This document shows, piece by piece, positions 9,675 through 19,253 of a stretch of DNA of 64,000 nt (the first letter of the stretch is position 1; the number at the start of each line of letters is the position of its first letter). The notes beneath the pieces were generated by a model that was not told the DNA's origin, made no database searches, and saw nothing but the letters and a program-made list of their open reading frames with translations. Origin of the DNA: an uncultured Alphaproteobacteria bacterium (lineage in GTDB: Bacteria > Pseudomonadota > Alphaproteobacteria > HIMB59 > GCA-002718135). The translations under genes were made by a program, and so were the position numbers. The stretch spans positions 1 to 64,000 of the forward strand of contig CACNHX010000001.1 of assembly GCA_902620425.1 (NCBI GenBank), read 5' to 3'.

Positions 9675-10294
9675 TTAATAAAATTTATAAATATAGAAAA
9701 AAATATAATTGCAAACAAGAAACTATCAAATCTATCGAATACGCCTCCATGTCCAGGTATAAATTCACTTGAGTTTTTTAAACTATTTATTCTTTTAAAA
9801 TATGACTCTATTAAATCACCAATAAATGACGTTAAAATTATTAAAAGTATAAATGAAATTAGCTTAATATTTATATTAATATCTAAAAAATATGAGAGTA
9901 ATAAACTAGATATAAATGATATTATAAATCCACCAAACAAACCTTCAATAGTTTTATTTGGACTAATATTTATTAGTTTATTGCTACCAATAGTTTTACC
10001 ACTGGCATAAGAAAAAATATCAAAAGAAATCACTATAAATATAAATAAATTAAAATTTAAAAAAATAGACTGTTTAAATTCAATCAATATAAAAAAGATA
10101 AAAGAAATAAAAACATAAATAATTGGAATAAATTGGTTTTTTTTAAAGTAAAAATAAATTTCTAAAAGAATTAACAAATAAATGATGATTATTAAATAAA
10201 AAATAGCTTTTAGATCAATTAATAGGGAAATAAAATAAATTGATAAAAAAATAATTGAAAATAACGACCTAAGTAAAAAATTTTTATAACCCAT
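9671..10294 (-). CDS. cdsA: Phosphatidate cytidylyltransferase (short form)
   Basis: Makes CDP-diacylglycerol, the precursor of all phospholipids, in the cytoplasmic membrane. The hydrophobic 207-residue product has about six membrane segments and ends with the CDP-alcohol signature: GDLIESYFKR followed by GHGGVFDRFDSF. The SNKTIEG-like SPNKTIEGLFGG block is also present. It is shorter than the 260-285 aa of most CdsA proteins because the N-terminal membrane part is reduced. It starts inside the end of uppS (11 bp overlap) and overlaps dxr by 4 bp. Confidence 0.92.
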   Translation of the reverse strand: MGYKNFLLRSLFSIIFLSIYFISLLIDLKAIFYLIIIIYLLILLEIYFYFKKNQFIPIIYVFISFIFFILIEFKQSIFLNFNLFIFIVISFDIFSYASGKTIGSNKLINISPNKTIEGLFGGFIISFISSLLLSYFLDININIKLISFILLIILTSFIGDLIESYFKRINSLKNSSEFIPGHGGVFDRFDSFLFAIIFFSIFINFIK

Positions 10295-10973
10295 ACTTCC
10301 TTTTAATTTTAAAATATTGATTTATTATTAAATCAAATTCTTCTTCCTTAAAATCAGGCCATAGGGTGTCTGTAAAAAATAATTCTGTATAAGTTAGATT
10401 ATACATAATGAAGTTACTTAACCTTTTAAACCCCCCTGTTCTTATTAAAATATCTGGATCGGGTTTAGATCCTAAATAAAATAAATCATTAATTTCTTTG
10501 CTATTATTAATATTAATTTTAAATTTATTATTCAAAATTTTATTTAATACATGCTTAACCTCATTTTTGAAGCCGTAGTTAAAAGCTATATTTAAATTTA
10601 AATTTTTATTACTTGCTGATCTTTCTTCAATATTGTTGAATATTTCTATTATTTTACTTGGTAAGTTCTCTCTAGACCCAAAAATATTTATTTTCACTCC
10701 TTTTTGTGAAACTAATTCATTAAATGTGTCTGAAAAATTATCATAAATTATATTATAAATAATATTTAATGATGATCTATTAAAATTCTCTGATGAAAGA
10801 GCAAACATTGTTAAGTTATTTATTTTTCTAGATATACATAAATTAACTAGATTTCTAATATTTTCAAAACCTTTTGAATATCCAATTGAATTTGTAAATT
10901 TATTTTTTTTTGCCCATCTTTTATTGCCATCAAGTATTAAGGCAATATGTTCTAAGTTATTTATCAAATTCAA
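10284..10973 (-). CDS. uppS: Undecaprenyl diphosphate synthase
   Basis: cis-prenyltransferase that elongates farnesyl diphosphate to the C55 carrier for peptidoglycan and LPS sugars. The motif ILDGNKRWAKK carries catalytic Asp15 and the diphosphate-binding residues, and the C-terminal signature PDILIRTGGFKRLSNF is intact. At 229 aa it is near full length. The start is a TTG at 10973 that overlaps the frr TGA stop (TTGA), a pattern seen three times in this cluster. Confidence 0.95.
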   Translation of the reverse strand: MNLINNLEHIALILDGNKRWAKKNKFTNSIGYSKGFENIRNLVNLCISRKINNLTMFALSSENFNRSSLNIIYNIIYDNFSDTFNELVSQKGVKINIFGSRENLPSKIIEIFNNIEERSASNKNLNLNIAFNYGFKNEVKHVLNKILNNKFKININNSKEINDLFYLGSKPDPDILIRTGGFKRLSNFIMYNLTYTELFFTDTLWPDFKEEEFDLIINQYFKIKRKYGL

Positions 10974-11512
10974 ACTTTCAAGATATCAGCTTTTTTTTGT
11001 TCCAATATTTGATCAATTTTTTCTATTTTATTATCTGTTGTTTTTTGAATTTGATTAATTTCTCTTTTAAGATCATCTTCTGAAAGATTAGAATTCTTTT
11101 TTTCATTTTTTGAATTTTCTATAAAATCTCTTCTAATATTTCTTATTGATACTTTAGAATTTTCTGCAAACTCTGAGGCAATTTTAATTATTTCCTTCCG
11201 TCTTTCTTCACTTAATTTAGGTATGGGTAGTCTTATAAGAGGACCATCTATTTGAGGATTAATTCCAAGGTTTGATTCAGTAATAGCATTTTCAACATTT
11301 TTTAATAATGATATATCATAAATTTGTATTGAAATTGTACTTGCATCCAAAATAGAAATATTGCCTAATTGATTAATAGGTGTTTTTGCACCATATGCAT
11401 CAACCAAAATATTATCTAACATTGAAGGATTAGCTCTTGATGTTCTTAGAGAATTTAATTCTTTTTCAAAATGTAAAACAGCTGAATTCATTTTACTTTC
11501 TAGATCATTCAT
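10970..11512 (-). CDS. frr: Ribosome recycling factor
   Basis: Splits post-termination ribosomes together with EF-G. The 180-residue product has the family layout: an N-terminal helix, the small domain (GAKTPINQLGNISI, about 42-55), then the long helical arm with RLPIPKLSEERRKE (about 93-106) and IRRDFIENSK. It lies in the conserved rpsB-tsf-pyrH-frr order, three bases after pyrH. Confidence 0.97.
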   Translation of the reverse strand: MNDLESKMNSAVLHFEKELNSLRTSRANPSMLDNILVDAYGAKTPINQLGNISILDASTISIQIYDISLLKNVENAITESNLGINPQIDGPLIRLPIPKLSEERRKEIIKIASEFAENSKVSIRNIRRDFIENSKNEKKNSNLSEDDLKREINQIQKTTDNKIEKIDQILEQKKADILKV

Positions 11513-11515
11513 AAA

Positions 11516-12217
11516 TTAACTTATCTTACTATAAGAACCTTTATGATTCAAAACATTAATTAGAGAATTTTTTTTGAAAATATTTGTTATAAAGATTGGT
11601 ATGTTGGTATCTTTTGCTAAACTTATTGCTGTTAAATCCATTACCTTCAAATTTTTATTTATAACATCACTATAAGTTATATTTTTTATAAGTTTTGCAT
11701 CTTTATTTGTTTGAGGATCTTTATTATATATTCCATTTACTTTTGTTGCTTTAATTATCAACTTGCAGTCTAATTCAGAAGCTCTCAATGTTGCTGCAGT
11801 ATCAGTAGAAAAAAATGGATTACCTGTACCTGCTGCAAAAATTACAATTCTATTTCTTTCTAAATGTCTTATAGCTCTTCTTCTTATATAAGGTTCTGCA
11901 ATTTGTGACATTGTTATTGCAGATTGCACTCTAGTTGGAACATTAATTTTTTCTAAACTACTTTGAAGCGATAAGGCATTCATTACGGTTGCTAACATAC
12001 CCATATAATCAGATGTAGATCTATCTATTCCCTCAGAAGCACCCTTGATTCCTCTAAAAATATTTCCACCTCCAATAATTAAACAAATTTGATATTTTTT
12101 GTTATAAACATTTTTAATTTCATTAGATATTTTATTAATAGTAGAAACATCGATACCGTAATTTAGAGAACCCATTAAGGATTCTCCAGATATCTTAAGT
12201 AAAATTCTTTTGTTCAT
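11516..12217 (-). CDS. pyrH: Uridylate kinase
   Basis: Hexameric amino-acid-kinase-fold UMP kinase producing UDP for nucleic-acid and cell-envelope sugars. Blocks visible are LLKISGESL (about 6-14), the UMP-binding [10 protein letters not shown] (47-56), [19 protein letters not shown] (about 126-144) and [10 protein letters not shown] (about 158-167). The 233 aa length is normal. It sits one base downstream of tsf and three bases upstream of frr. Confidence 0.97.
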   Translation of the reverse strand: MNKRILLKISGESLMGSLNYGIDVSTINKISNEIKNVYNKKYQICLIIGGGNIFRGIKGASEGIDRSTSDYMGMLATVMNALSLQSSLEKINVPTRVQSAITMSQIAEPYIRRRAIRHLERNRIVIFAAGTGNPFFSTDTAATLRASELDCKLIIKATKVNGIYNKDPQTNKDAKLIKNITYSDVINKNLKVMDLTAISLAKDTNIPIFITNIFKKNSLINVLNHKGSYSKIS

Positions 12218-12218
12218 T

Positions 12219-13070
12219 TTATAAGCTTATAAGCTCAAAAGATATTAAATTAAAATCAACTTTTGAATTGTCATCAACAATATTTCTTACAGTTTTATCT
12301 TGATCTAATATATATGATTGATTAAGTAATGTGACTTCACTGTAAAATTTTTTCATTTTTCCTTGTAAAATTTTATCAACAATATTTGAAGGTTTGCCAG
12401 AATTTAAAATTAATTCTCTTTGAATTTTTTCCTCATTTATAACTAAACTTTTATCAAGATCTTCAATATCAAGAGATTCAGGTTTCATAGCAGCAATATG
12501 CATACATAAATTTTTAGATAAGACTTCAATATCATTATCAACATTTTTAGCTGAATATTCTAAAAAAGAGATAATTTTACCAATATTGCTTCGGTAACTA
12601 TTATGAATATAAAATGCATAATTTGTTTTATTATTTTCTTTAACAATTAAGTCATTTAATATTAAGTTTTCACCAATTTTTGCAATCATTGAATTAAAAT
12701 AATCTTGAACTGTACCTTTTTCATATTTGAAAGATAAAAATTCATTCTTATCAACGTAAGTATTATTTTTTAATATTAAGTTTCCTAAGGTATCTAGAAA
12801 ATTTAAGAATGTATCACTTTTTGCAGCAAAATCAGTTTCGCTATTAACTTTAATAATGACAGTAATATCATTATTAGAATAAATTCCTACTGCACCCTCA
12901 TTGGCTATTCGATCAGTTTTTTTTGAAGCTTTGGCTAATCCCTTCTTTCTGAGTGATTCTATTGATTTTTCAATGTCGTGTTTATTTTCTTCTAAAGTTT
13001 TTTTACAATCTAAAAAACCTGCACCTGTTTTTTCTCTTAATTCTTTAATAAGAACTGTAATGTTATTCAT
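12219..13070 (-). CDS. tsf: Elongation factor Ts
   Basis: Guanine-nucleotide exchange factor for EF-Tu. The N-terminal UBA-like domain [20 protein letters not shown] and the core [13 protein letters not shown] (about 77-89) that contacts EF-Tu are clear. The C-terminal part is divergent but its length (283 aa) is normal. It follows rpsB after 20 bases, within the classic rpsB-tsf operon. Confidence 0.97.
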   Translation of the reverse strand: MNNITVLIKELREKTGAGFLDCKKTLEENKHDIEKSIESLRKKGLAKASKKTDRIANEGAVGIYSNNDITVIIKVNSETDFAAKSDTFLNFLDTLGNLILKNNTYVDKNEFLSFKYEKGTVQDYFNSMIAKIGENLILNDLIVKENNKTNYAFYIHNSYRSNIGKIISFLEYSAKNVDNDIEVLSKNLCMHIAAMKPESLDIEDLDKSLVINEEKIQRELILNSGKPSNIVDKILQGKMKKFYSEVTLLNQSYILDQDKTVRNIVDDNSKVDFNLISFELISL

Positions 13071-13090
13071 TTTTTTTATTCCTTGTTTAA

Positions 13091-13825
13091 TTATTTTTCA
13101 ATATTTTGATTATCTTTATCGGATAATTTACTTTGAAAATTTATTGCATCTTGAATTGTTTCCATAAAATAACTTTTGTATAGACTGATAGATCTAAGAG
13201 CATCATCATTTCCAGGTATAACATAATCAATATTTTCAGGGTCTGCATTAGTATCAACTATTGCAACAACTGGTATATTTAGTTTTGTGGCTTCTTTAAC
13301 AGCTATTTTATCCTTAATAACATCAAATACTATCAACAAATCAGGTTTACCATTTAAATTCCTGATACCTCCAATATTTAAATCAAGTTTTTGTTTCTCT
13401 CTAGATATATCTAGAAGTTCTTTTTTAGATAAATTTTTTGATGATTCATTGTCTTTTAAAAAAACTTCTAATTCTTCTAATCTTTTAATAGAATGAGAAA
13501 TTGTTTTCCAATTTGTTAATGTTCCGCCAAGCCATCTCTTGTTCACATAAAAATTATTGTTTATCAAAGCTAATTCTTTAACAACATCACTACATTGTTT
13601 TTTTGTACCAACAAAAAGAACTTTACCTGATTTAGATACAGTTTCATGTATTTTGACAAGGGCTGTATTAAGCAATTCTAAAGTAATTCTTAAATCAAAA
13701 ATATGAATATTATTTCTTACTCCATAAATATATTCTTTCATTTTTGGATTCCATCTTCTAACATTGTGTCCAAAATGAACACCTGACTCTAAAAGATCTT
13801 CTATTTTTAATTCTGGTAGATTCAT
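13091..13825 (-). CDS. rpsB: 30S ribosomal protein S2
   Basis: S2 is a late-assembling protein of the small subunit that lies near S1. Diagnostic blocks are [44 protein letters not shown] and [24 protein letters not shown] chose the ATG at 13825 ([12 protein letters not shown]), preceded by a GGGAG Shine-Dalgarno sequence at 13830-13834. A GTG at 13849 would add eight residues, but it lies inside the leader hairpin and gives an unnatural N-terminus. The 244 aa product is full length. The leader upstream is structured and probably regulatory. Confidence 0.96.
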   Translation of the reverse strand: MNLPELKIEDLLESGVHFGHNVRRWNPKMKEYIYGVRNNIHIFDLRITLELLNTALVKIHETVSKSGKVLFVGTKKQCSDVVKELALINNNFYVNKRWLGGTLTNWKTISHSIKRLEELEVFLKDNESSKNLSKKELLDISREKQKLDLNIGGIRNLNGKPDLLIVFDVIKDKIAVKEATKLNIPVVAIVDTNADPENIDYVIPGNDDALRSISLYKSYFMETIQDAINFQSKLSDKDNQNIEK

Positions 13826-13898
13826 AATAACTCCCGGTTTAACCTCCACAGAAATAAAAACACCGGTTTTTTCTGTGTGCTAGATTTAATTTGGTTGT
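13826..13898 (-). promoter_or_regulatory. Structured rpsB leader RNA (putative S2 autoregulation)
   Basis: On the transcribed strand an 8-bp stem CACAGAAA / TTTCTGTG (13870-13877 with 13847-13854) encloses a loop holding ACCGGT. Downstream, the sequence ACCGG immediately adjoins the GGGAG ribosome-binding site (13830-13838). Loop CCGGT can pair with this ACCGG, giving an H-type pseudoknot that would occlude the Shine-Dalgarno sequence. Leaders controlling S2 synthesis are known in other bacteria; the assignment here is from visible pairing only. Confidence 0.55.
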
Positions 13899-13904
13899 TC
13901 TAAT

Positions 13905-13910
13905 ATTATA
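13905..13910 (-). promoter_or_regulatory. Probable -10 box of the rpsB promoter
   Basis: A perfect TATAAT lies on the minus strand in the 74-base gap between dnaE and rpsB, with no good -35 at 17 bases (the better TTGAAA is only 11 bases upstream). Transcription would begin near 13898, giving a leader of about 73 nt that contains the pseudoknot candidate. This is the only evident internal promoter in the long minus-strand run below nuoA. Confidence 0.5.
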
Positions 13911-13923
13911 ATGAATTATTTTT

Positions 13924-16900
13924 TCAAGATATTTCTAAAGAATAATCTAAAATTTTAGATTTATTTAAATCATCAAGTTTTTTGTACGATTTAATTGAAT
14001 ATTTATTGAAATCAAAATTTACTAATTTCTGATCCACTGTAAAGAAGACATCAATAAAATTATCAAAATTTCCACTTTCTCTTTCTACAAAAATATTATT
14101 TTTTAATACATCTATATTTTTAATATTTGTATAAATATTAAATTTATAATTATTTTTAATAAAAGTTTTCTCCAGAGAATCTACTGATCTTATTATAAAA
14201 CGTGTATCAGTATTACTTTTCACAATATCAATATTAAATATTAATAAATTTCCTTCTTTTAATAATGGTCGGTATTTATATAAATTTTCACTAAATATTG
14301 TTAATTCAAATTGAAAACTAGTTTCTGATACTGTTATAAATGCATATTTTTTTCCATCCTTATTTGATCTTTCTTTAATATCTAAAATTGCACCGCAAGT
14401 CTTAATAGTGTTTGAGTCATAGCTTTCTGAATAGTTTCTTAAAGACATAATATTCTCTAATTCAAAAAACTTTTTTGGATAATGATTTAATGGGTGATCA
14501 GAAAAATAAAATCCAATAACCTCTAACTCGTTAGATAGAGTTTCTGCATTCTTCCATTTTACATAATGTTGATTAAATAAGTTTTTATCTTCAAAAGAAA
14601 TCTCATTTTCTTCAAAAAGCATGTCTTGATTGATATTTTTCTCTCCTCCAAATAATTCAACAAATTTTAGTACATTATTAAATAATTTTGATCTGTTAGC
14701 TTCAATACTATCAAAAGCTCCAGCCTGTATAAGTTTTTCAAGTTGTCTTTTATTAATGACCTCCTTTGAAACTCTATTCATAAAATCAATGATACTTTTA
14801 AATTTGCCATTTTTATTTCTTTCATCAATCATGCTAGAAATGGATTTTATACCAACACCTTTAATTGCTGCTAATCCAAACCTTATTGATTTTATGTTGT
14901 CATTGATTTCAATTGAAAATAAAGGATCAGAAAAATTTATATCTGGTTTTAAAAAATTGATATTTAATCTTTCTATTTCTTGTTTAAGTAAAATAATTTT
15001 TTCTGTTCTATCTATAGAATAGTTTAAAGTTGCTGTAAGAAATTCATGAGGAAAATTAGCTTTTAGATAAGCAGTTTGATAAGATATTAAAGCATATGCT
15101 GCTGCATGACTTTTATTAAAACCATAACCTGCAAATTTATCAACTAAATCAAATATTTTTGAAGCTTCTTTTTTATCAATATTATTTTGAACAGCGCCTT
15201 CTATAAATCTTGATTTTTGCATATCCATTTCTTTTTGAATTTTTTTTCCCATTGCTCTTCTCAGTAAGTCTGCTTCACCTAAAGAATAATTTGATAAAAC
15301 TTGTGCAATCTGCATTACTTGTTCTTGATAAACAATAATTCCATAAGTTTCTTTTAAGACATCTTCTAACATAGAATGAAGATACTTGATTTCTTCACGT
15401 CCATGTTTTCTATTACAAAAAGAAGGAATATTATCCATTGGTCCAGGTCTAAATAAAGCAACTACGGCAATTATTTCTTCAAATCTATCTGGTTGTAATT
15501 GACGAAGAACACTTCCCATGCCATTGCTTTCCAATTGGAATATTCCAACTGTGTCACCTTTACTTAACTGATCATATGTTTTTTTGTCATCTAGAGGTAT
15601 ATTATTTATTAAAAAATTCTTATTCTCTTTAATTATCAATTTTATGCAGTCATCAATGATTGATAATGTGGTTAATCCAAGAAAATCAAATTTTATTAAA
15701 CCTGCTTCTTCAACGTATTTCATAGAAAATTGTGTTGCATTTGTATTGGTATTTTGATCTTTGTATAAAGGAACTACTTTAGATAATTTTTCATGACCAA
15801 TAACAACTCCTGCAGCATGTGTTGATGCATGTCTGTGAGTTCCTTCAATTTTAAGACTCACATCAATAATATTTGAAATTCTTTCATCACTGCTTATTCT
15901 TTCTTTTAAACTTCTCTCAGATTTAATTGACTCACTTAAAGTCAGTGGATTTGATGGATTAAAAGGTATTAGTTTAGCAAAAGAGTCTACCTCTCCATAA
16001 GGTACTTCCAAAACTCTACCAATATCTCTCACGGCAGCTCTAGATGCAAGCGTTCCAAATGTAATTATATGAGCAACACATTCACTTCCATATTTATTAT
16101 TTACATATTCGATAACTTCATCTCTTCTAGTTTGACAAAAATCTATGTCAAAATCTGGCATTGACACTCTTTCTGGATTTAAGAATCTTTCAAATAATAA
16201 TTCATATTCTAAAGGATCTAAATCTGTTATCCCTAAACACCAAGCTACTAAACTGCCGGCGCCTGATCCTCTTCCAGGGCCAACAGGAATGGATTGCTCT
16301 TTAGCCCAATTAACAAAATCTGCTACTATTAAAAAATATCCAGCAAATCCCATTCTAATGATGATTTCATTTTCATATTTCAGTCTATCTGTGTAAATTT
16401 CTATATTCTTAATATTTTTTTGTTTTATTTTTTTTTGAAGTCCTAGTTCTGAGGATTTTAATAAAAAATCTTCCGCTGATAAATCTAAATCATTTTTAAA
16501 TTCCGGTAATTGTGGTTTTGTTGATTCAGGAAAATAATTACATGAAAGAGAAATATTTAAATTATTTTGTATTATCTCAGGAATATCTTCAAAATTTGAA
16601 TACATTTCTTCATTTGATTTAAAATAAATATTTTCATTAGAAGTATTTCTTTGAGAATTGTTAATTGTAGATTTCTGAGCAATACAAAGTAATGCATCAT
16701 GAGCTGAATAATCATCTTTATCAGCATACTTTATATTATTTGAACCAATGAGAGGTATGTCAAATTCTTTTGATAAATTAATAAATTCTTTTTCAAAAAC
16801 ATCGATATTTTGATCATTTATTCTTTGAATTTCAAAAAGAAAATTGTGCTTAAAAACTTTTTTAAAATTATCTATTAATTGAATGATATCTTTTTTTTTG

Positions 16901-17328
16901 TTTTCTTTATTTAATAAAAGTAAAGGATTAAATTCACCACCTATATAACAGAATAAACCATCAGAAAATTTTTCTAATTGCGAAAAATATATACCAACAT
17001 TGTTACCTGCATTAAGATGAGAAAGTGAGCTTAATTCTAATAGATTTTTATACCCAATTTCATTTTTGACTAAAAATGTAACTTGGGAAATTTGATTATT
17101 TACAATAATATCTAATAAATTTATTGAAGTTCCAATTATAGGTTGAATATTATTTTTTACACATTCTTTGGCAAATTCAAAGACTCCAAACATATTGTTA
17201 TTATCTGTAATAGCGATTGCAGGCATATCATTTTTTTTAGCTAGATCTACTAAATTACTAATTTTAAGTGTGCTTTCAGATAAAGAATATGAAGATAAAG
17301 ATCGTAAATGAATAAAAGGATTATTCAT
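13924..17328 (-). CDS. dnaE: DNA polymerase III alpha subunit
   Basis: Replicative polymerase catalytic subunit, 1134 aa. It has an N-terminal PHP domain (about 1-270) and the C-family polymerase palm with PDFDIDFCQTRRDEVI (about 395-410), which holds the catalytic aspartates. GPGRGSGAGSLVAW precedes it, and HASTHAAGVVI, GIIVYQEQVMQIAQ, GYGFNKSHAAAY, a (HhH)2 region and a C-terminal OB fold follow. The first PHP motif reads HLRSLSSYS where E. coli has HLRVHSDYS, so metal ligands are lost and this PHP domain is unlikely to proofread. It overlaps lolD by 8 bp, in the usual lolCD-dnaE alphaproteobacterial order. Confidence 0.97.
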   Translation of the reverse strand: MNNPFIHLRSLSSYSLSESTLKISNLVDLAKKNDMPAIAITDNNNMFGVFEFAKECVKNNIQPIIGTSINLLDIIVNNQISQVTFLVKNEIGYKNLLELSSLSHLNAGNNVGIYFSQLEKFSDGLFCYIGGEFNPLLLLNKENKKKDIIQLIDNFKKVFKHNFLFEIQRINDQNIDVFEKEFINLSKEFDIPLIGSNNIKYADKDDYSAHDALLCIAQKSTINNSQRNTSNENIYFKSNEEMYSNFEDIPEIIQNNLNISLSCNYFPESTKPQLPEFKNDLDLSAEDFLLKSSELGLQKKIKQKNIKNIEIYTDRLKYENEIIIRMGFAGYFLIVADFVNWAKEQSIPVGPGRGSGAGSLVAWCLGITDLDPLEYELLFERFLNPERVSMPDFDIDFCQTRRDEVIEYVNNKYGSECVAHIITFGTLASRAAVRDIGRVLEVPYGEVDSFAKLIPFNPSNPLTLSESIKSERSLKERISSDERISNIIDVSLKIEGTHRHASTHAAGVVIGHEKLSKVVPLYKDQNTNTNATQFSMKYVEEAGLIKFDFLGLTTLSIIDDCIKLIIKENKNFLINNIPLDDKKTYDQLSKGDTVGIFQLESNGMGSVLRQLQPDRFEEIIAVVALFRPGPMDNIPSFCNRKHGREEIKYLHSMLEDVLKETYGIIVYQEQVMQIAQVLSNYSLGEADLLRRAMGKKIQKEMDMQKSRFIEGAVQNNIDKKEASKIFDLVDKFAGYGFNKSHAAAYALISYQTAYLKANFPHEFLTATLNYSIDRTEKIILLKQEIERLNINFLKPDINFSDPLFSIEINDNIKSIRFGLAAIKGVGIKSISSMIDERNKNGKFKSIIDFMNRVSKEVINKRQLEKLIQAGAFDSIEANRSKLFNNVLKFVELFGGEKNINQDMLFEENEISFEDKNLFNQHYVKWKNAETLSNELEVIGFYFSDHPLNHYPKKFFELENIMSLRNYSESYDSNTIKTCGAILDIKERSNKDGKKYAFITVSETSFQFELTIFSENLYKYRPLLKEGNLLIFNIDIVKSNTDTRFIIRSVDSLEKTFIKNNYKFNIYTNIKNIDVLKNNIFVERESGNFDNFIDVFFTVDQKLVNFDFNKYSIKSYKKLDDLNKSKILDYSLEIS

Positions 17329-18010
17329 TCTTTAATTGTATATTCTTGTTTTTAAAATAATAAATTTCATCAGCTAGTAAAGAATAAGTTTTGTTATGAG
17401 TAACATATACTAAAGTTTTTTTATTTTGTTCGATATAATTTATAAAAAATTTAAAAATGTTGTTAGCAGTATCTTCATCAAGATTTCCAGTCATCTCATC
17501 AGCTAAAATTAAATCTGGATTGTTAACTAATGATCTTGCAATAGCGACTCTTTGTTGTTCTCCTCCTGATAACTTTAAAGGTTTATAATTAATCCTTTCA
17601 TCTAAGCCAAATTCAAGAAGTAGTTTTTTAGATATTTCATAACTTTTATTTTCATTTTTATTTATTAATAATGGAAGCATAACATTCTCGATAACAGTGA
17701 GTTCAGGAATCAGATGAAAAAATTGATGAATAAAACCAATTGATAATCCTCTAATTTTATTTGTTTCATCTTTAGAGCATAAAGAAATATCTTTATTCTT
17801 AAAATAAACTTTTCCATCATATTCTGAGTCAAGTAAACCAATAATATTAAGAAAAGTAGTTTTGCCTGAACCTGAAGGTCCAACAATAGAAACTTTAGTG
17901 TTTTGCATTAATTTAAAATTCAGATTTTTAATTATCTCAATTTTTAAATTATTTTCATTAGAATAATGTTTACCTAAACTAGATATCTCTAATAAATATT
18001 TGTTATTCAC
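17321..18010 (-). CDS. lolD: Lipoprotein-releasing ABC transporter ATP-binding protein
   Basis: ATPase of the LolCDE-type machine that extracts lipoproteins from the inner membrane for transfer to LolA. Walker A GPSGSGKT (44-51), the signature LSGGEQQR (about 141-148), Walker B LILADEMTGNLD and the switch His in YVTHN are intact. 229 aa, normal. The start is GTG at 18010, inside the last codons of lolC (8 bp overlap), so it is translationally coupled. Confidence 0.94.
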   Translation of the reverse strand: MNNKYLLEISSLGKHYSNENNLKIEIIKNLNFKLMQNTKVSIVGPSGSGKTTFLNIIGLLDSEYDGKVYFKNKDISLCSKDETNKIRGLSIGFIHQFFHLIPELTVIENVMLPLLINKNENKSYEISKKLLLEFGLDERINYKPLKLSGGEQQRVAIARSLVNNPDLILADEMTGNLDEDTANNIFKFFINYIEQNKKTLVYVTHNKTYSLLADEIYYFKNKNIQLKNE

Positions 18011-19253
18011 TTCTTAAACTCTTAATAGGATCTATTCTGGCTGAACTTAAAGCTGGGAAAATAGTTGAGATAATTGATATGATTATAGCCACACAAAGTA
18101 CGTAAACAACCTCATTTATACTAATCTTTGAAGGTAAAGATGATAAATAATAGACTTCTTCAGAAAAGAGCTTTGTCCCAAGTAAATATTCTAAAAAACT
18201 TTGAATTGATTTAATATTTATTGTGAAAAGTATTCCAATTATTAATCCTATTAATGAGCCAATCAAGCCAATTGAGATTCCAATTGTAAAAAATATTTTT
18301 ATAATACTTTTATTACTCATTCCAATAGTTTTTAAAATGCCAATATCCTTATTTTTTTCTTTTACAAAAATAATTAAACCTGAAATAATATTTAATGATG
18401 CAACTAAGATGATTAAAGAAAGGATAATAAACATAACATTCTTTTCCACTTTAAGTGCATTTATTAAAGTTTTGTTTTGATCCTTCCAAGATATTGAATA
18501 AAAATTTAATAAAAGATTAGATGTTTCTAATTCTACTTTATTTTTAAATAATTCAATTTCATTAGGAGATGATGTAAAGAATTCAATTTTGTTATATATA
18601 TCTTCATCATATAAGAGTAATTTTCTAACAAGTTCTGAAGATAAAAAAATTAAATTTGAATCATATTCATATAAACCTAGATCAAATACACCTACTACCT
18701 CCAATGTTTTAAATCTTGGAATATTTCCTAATATTGTTTTATCAGTCTTTGGAATTGCAATTTTAACCTTATCTCCCACGCTTAAATTCATTTCGTTTGC
18801 TAAGGAGTCTCCAATTAATATTTCACTTTTTGGATTTTGAATTAATGCACCCCTATTAATTGAATTAAACAAATAATGATTTTTATCATATGCATCATAG
18901 CCTTTGATCATCACACCTTTTGAGTTATTTGATTTTATTATTAATCCATTTGTTTCAATAGATTTGTAGTGTTGGTAAAAAAAAGAATTATCAATATTCA
19001 ATATAAGTTCATCAGCTTGCTTATTTTTTATCTCATTATCAAAACTATAAATATTAAGGTGCGAATTAAGTCCAATTATTCTGTTAGTTAGATCAATTCT
19101 AAAACCATTCATAACAGACATAACTATAATAATTGCTGCTACTCCTAAACTAATACCTATTATTGAAAACCAAGCAAAAATAGACACGTAGCCATCGGAT
19201 TTTTTAGAAAACAAAAACCTAAAAATCAGTAATCGTTCTGATTTAGAAATCAT
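18003..19253 (-). CDS. lolC: Lipoprotein-releasing ABC transporter permease LolC/LolE
   Basis: MacB/FtsX-type permease that pairs with LolD. The 416-residue product has one membrane helix near residues 20-45, a large periplasmic domain (about 45-265) and three more helices toward the C-terminus. It has the typical N-terminal FLFSKKSDGYVSIFAWFSIIGISLGVA-type block (positions about 10-36) and the C-terminal ARIDPIKSLRSE. Only one permease gene is present beside lolD, as in many alphaproteobacteria, so it probably works as a homodimer. One base or less separates it from proS. Confidence 0.93.
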   Translation of the reverse strand: MISKSERLLIFRFLFSKKSDGYVSIFAWFSIIGISLGVAAIIIVMSVMNGFRIDLTNRIIGLNSHLNIYSFDNEIKNKQADELILNIDNSFFYQHYKSIETNGLIIKSNNSKGVMIKGYDAYDKNHYLFNSINRGALIQNPKSEILIGDSLANEMNLSVGDKVKIAIPKTDKTILGNIPRFKTLEVVGVFDLGLYEYDSNLIFLSSELVRKLLLYDEDIYNKIEFFTSSPNEIELFKNKVELETSNLLLNFYSISWKDQNKTLINALKVEKNVMFIILSLIILVASLNIISGLIIFVKEKNKDIGILKTIGMSNKSIIKIFFTIGISIGLIGSLIGLIIGILFTINIKSIQSFLEYLLGTKLFSEEVYYLSSLPSKISINEVVYVLCVAIIISIISTIFPALSSARIDPIKSLRSE

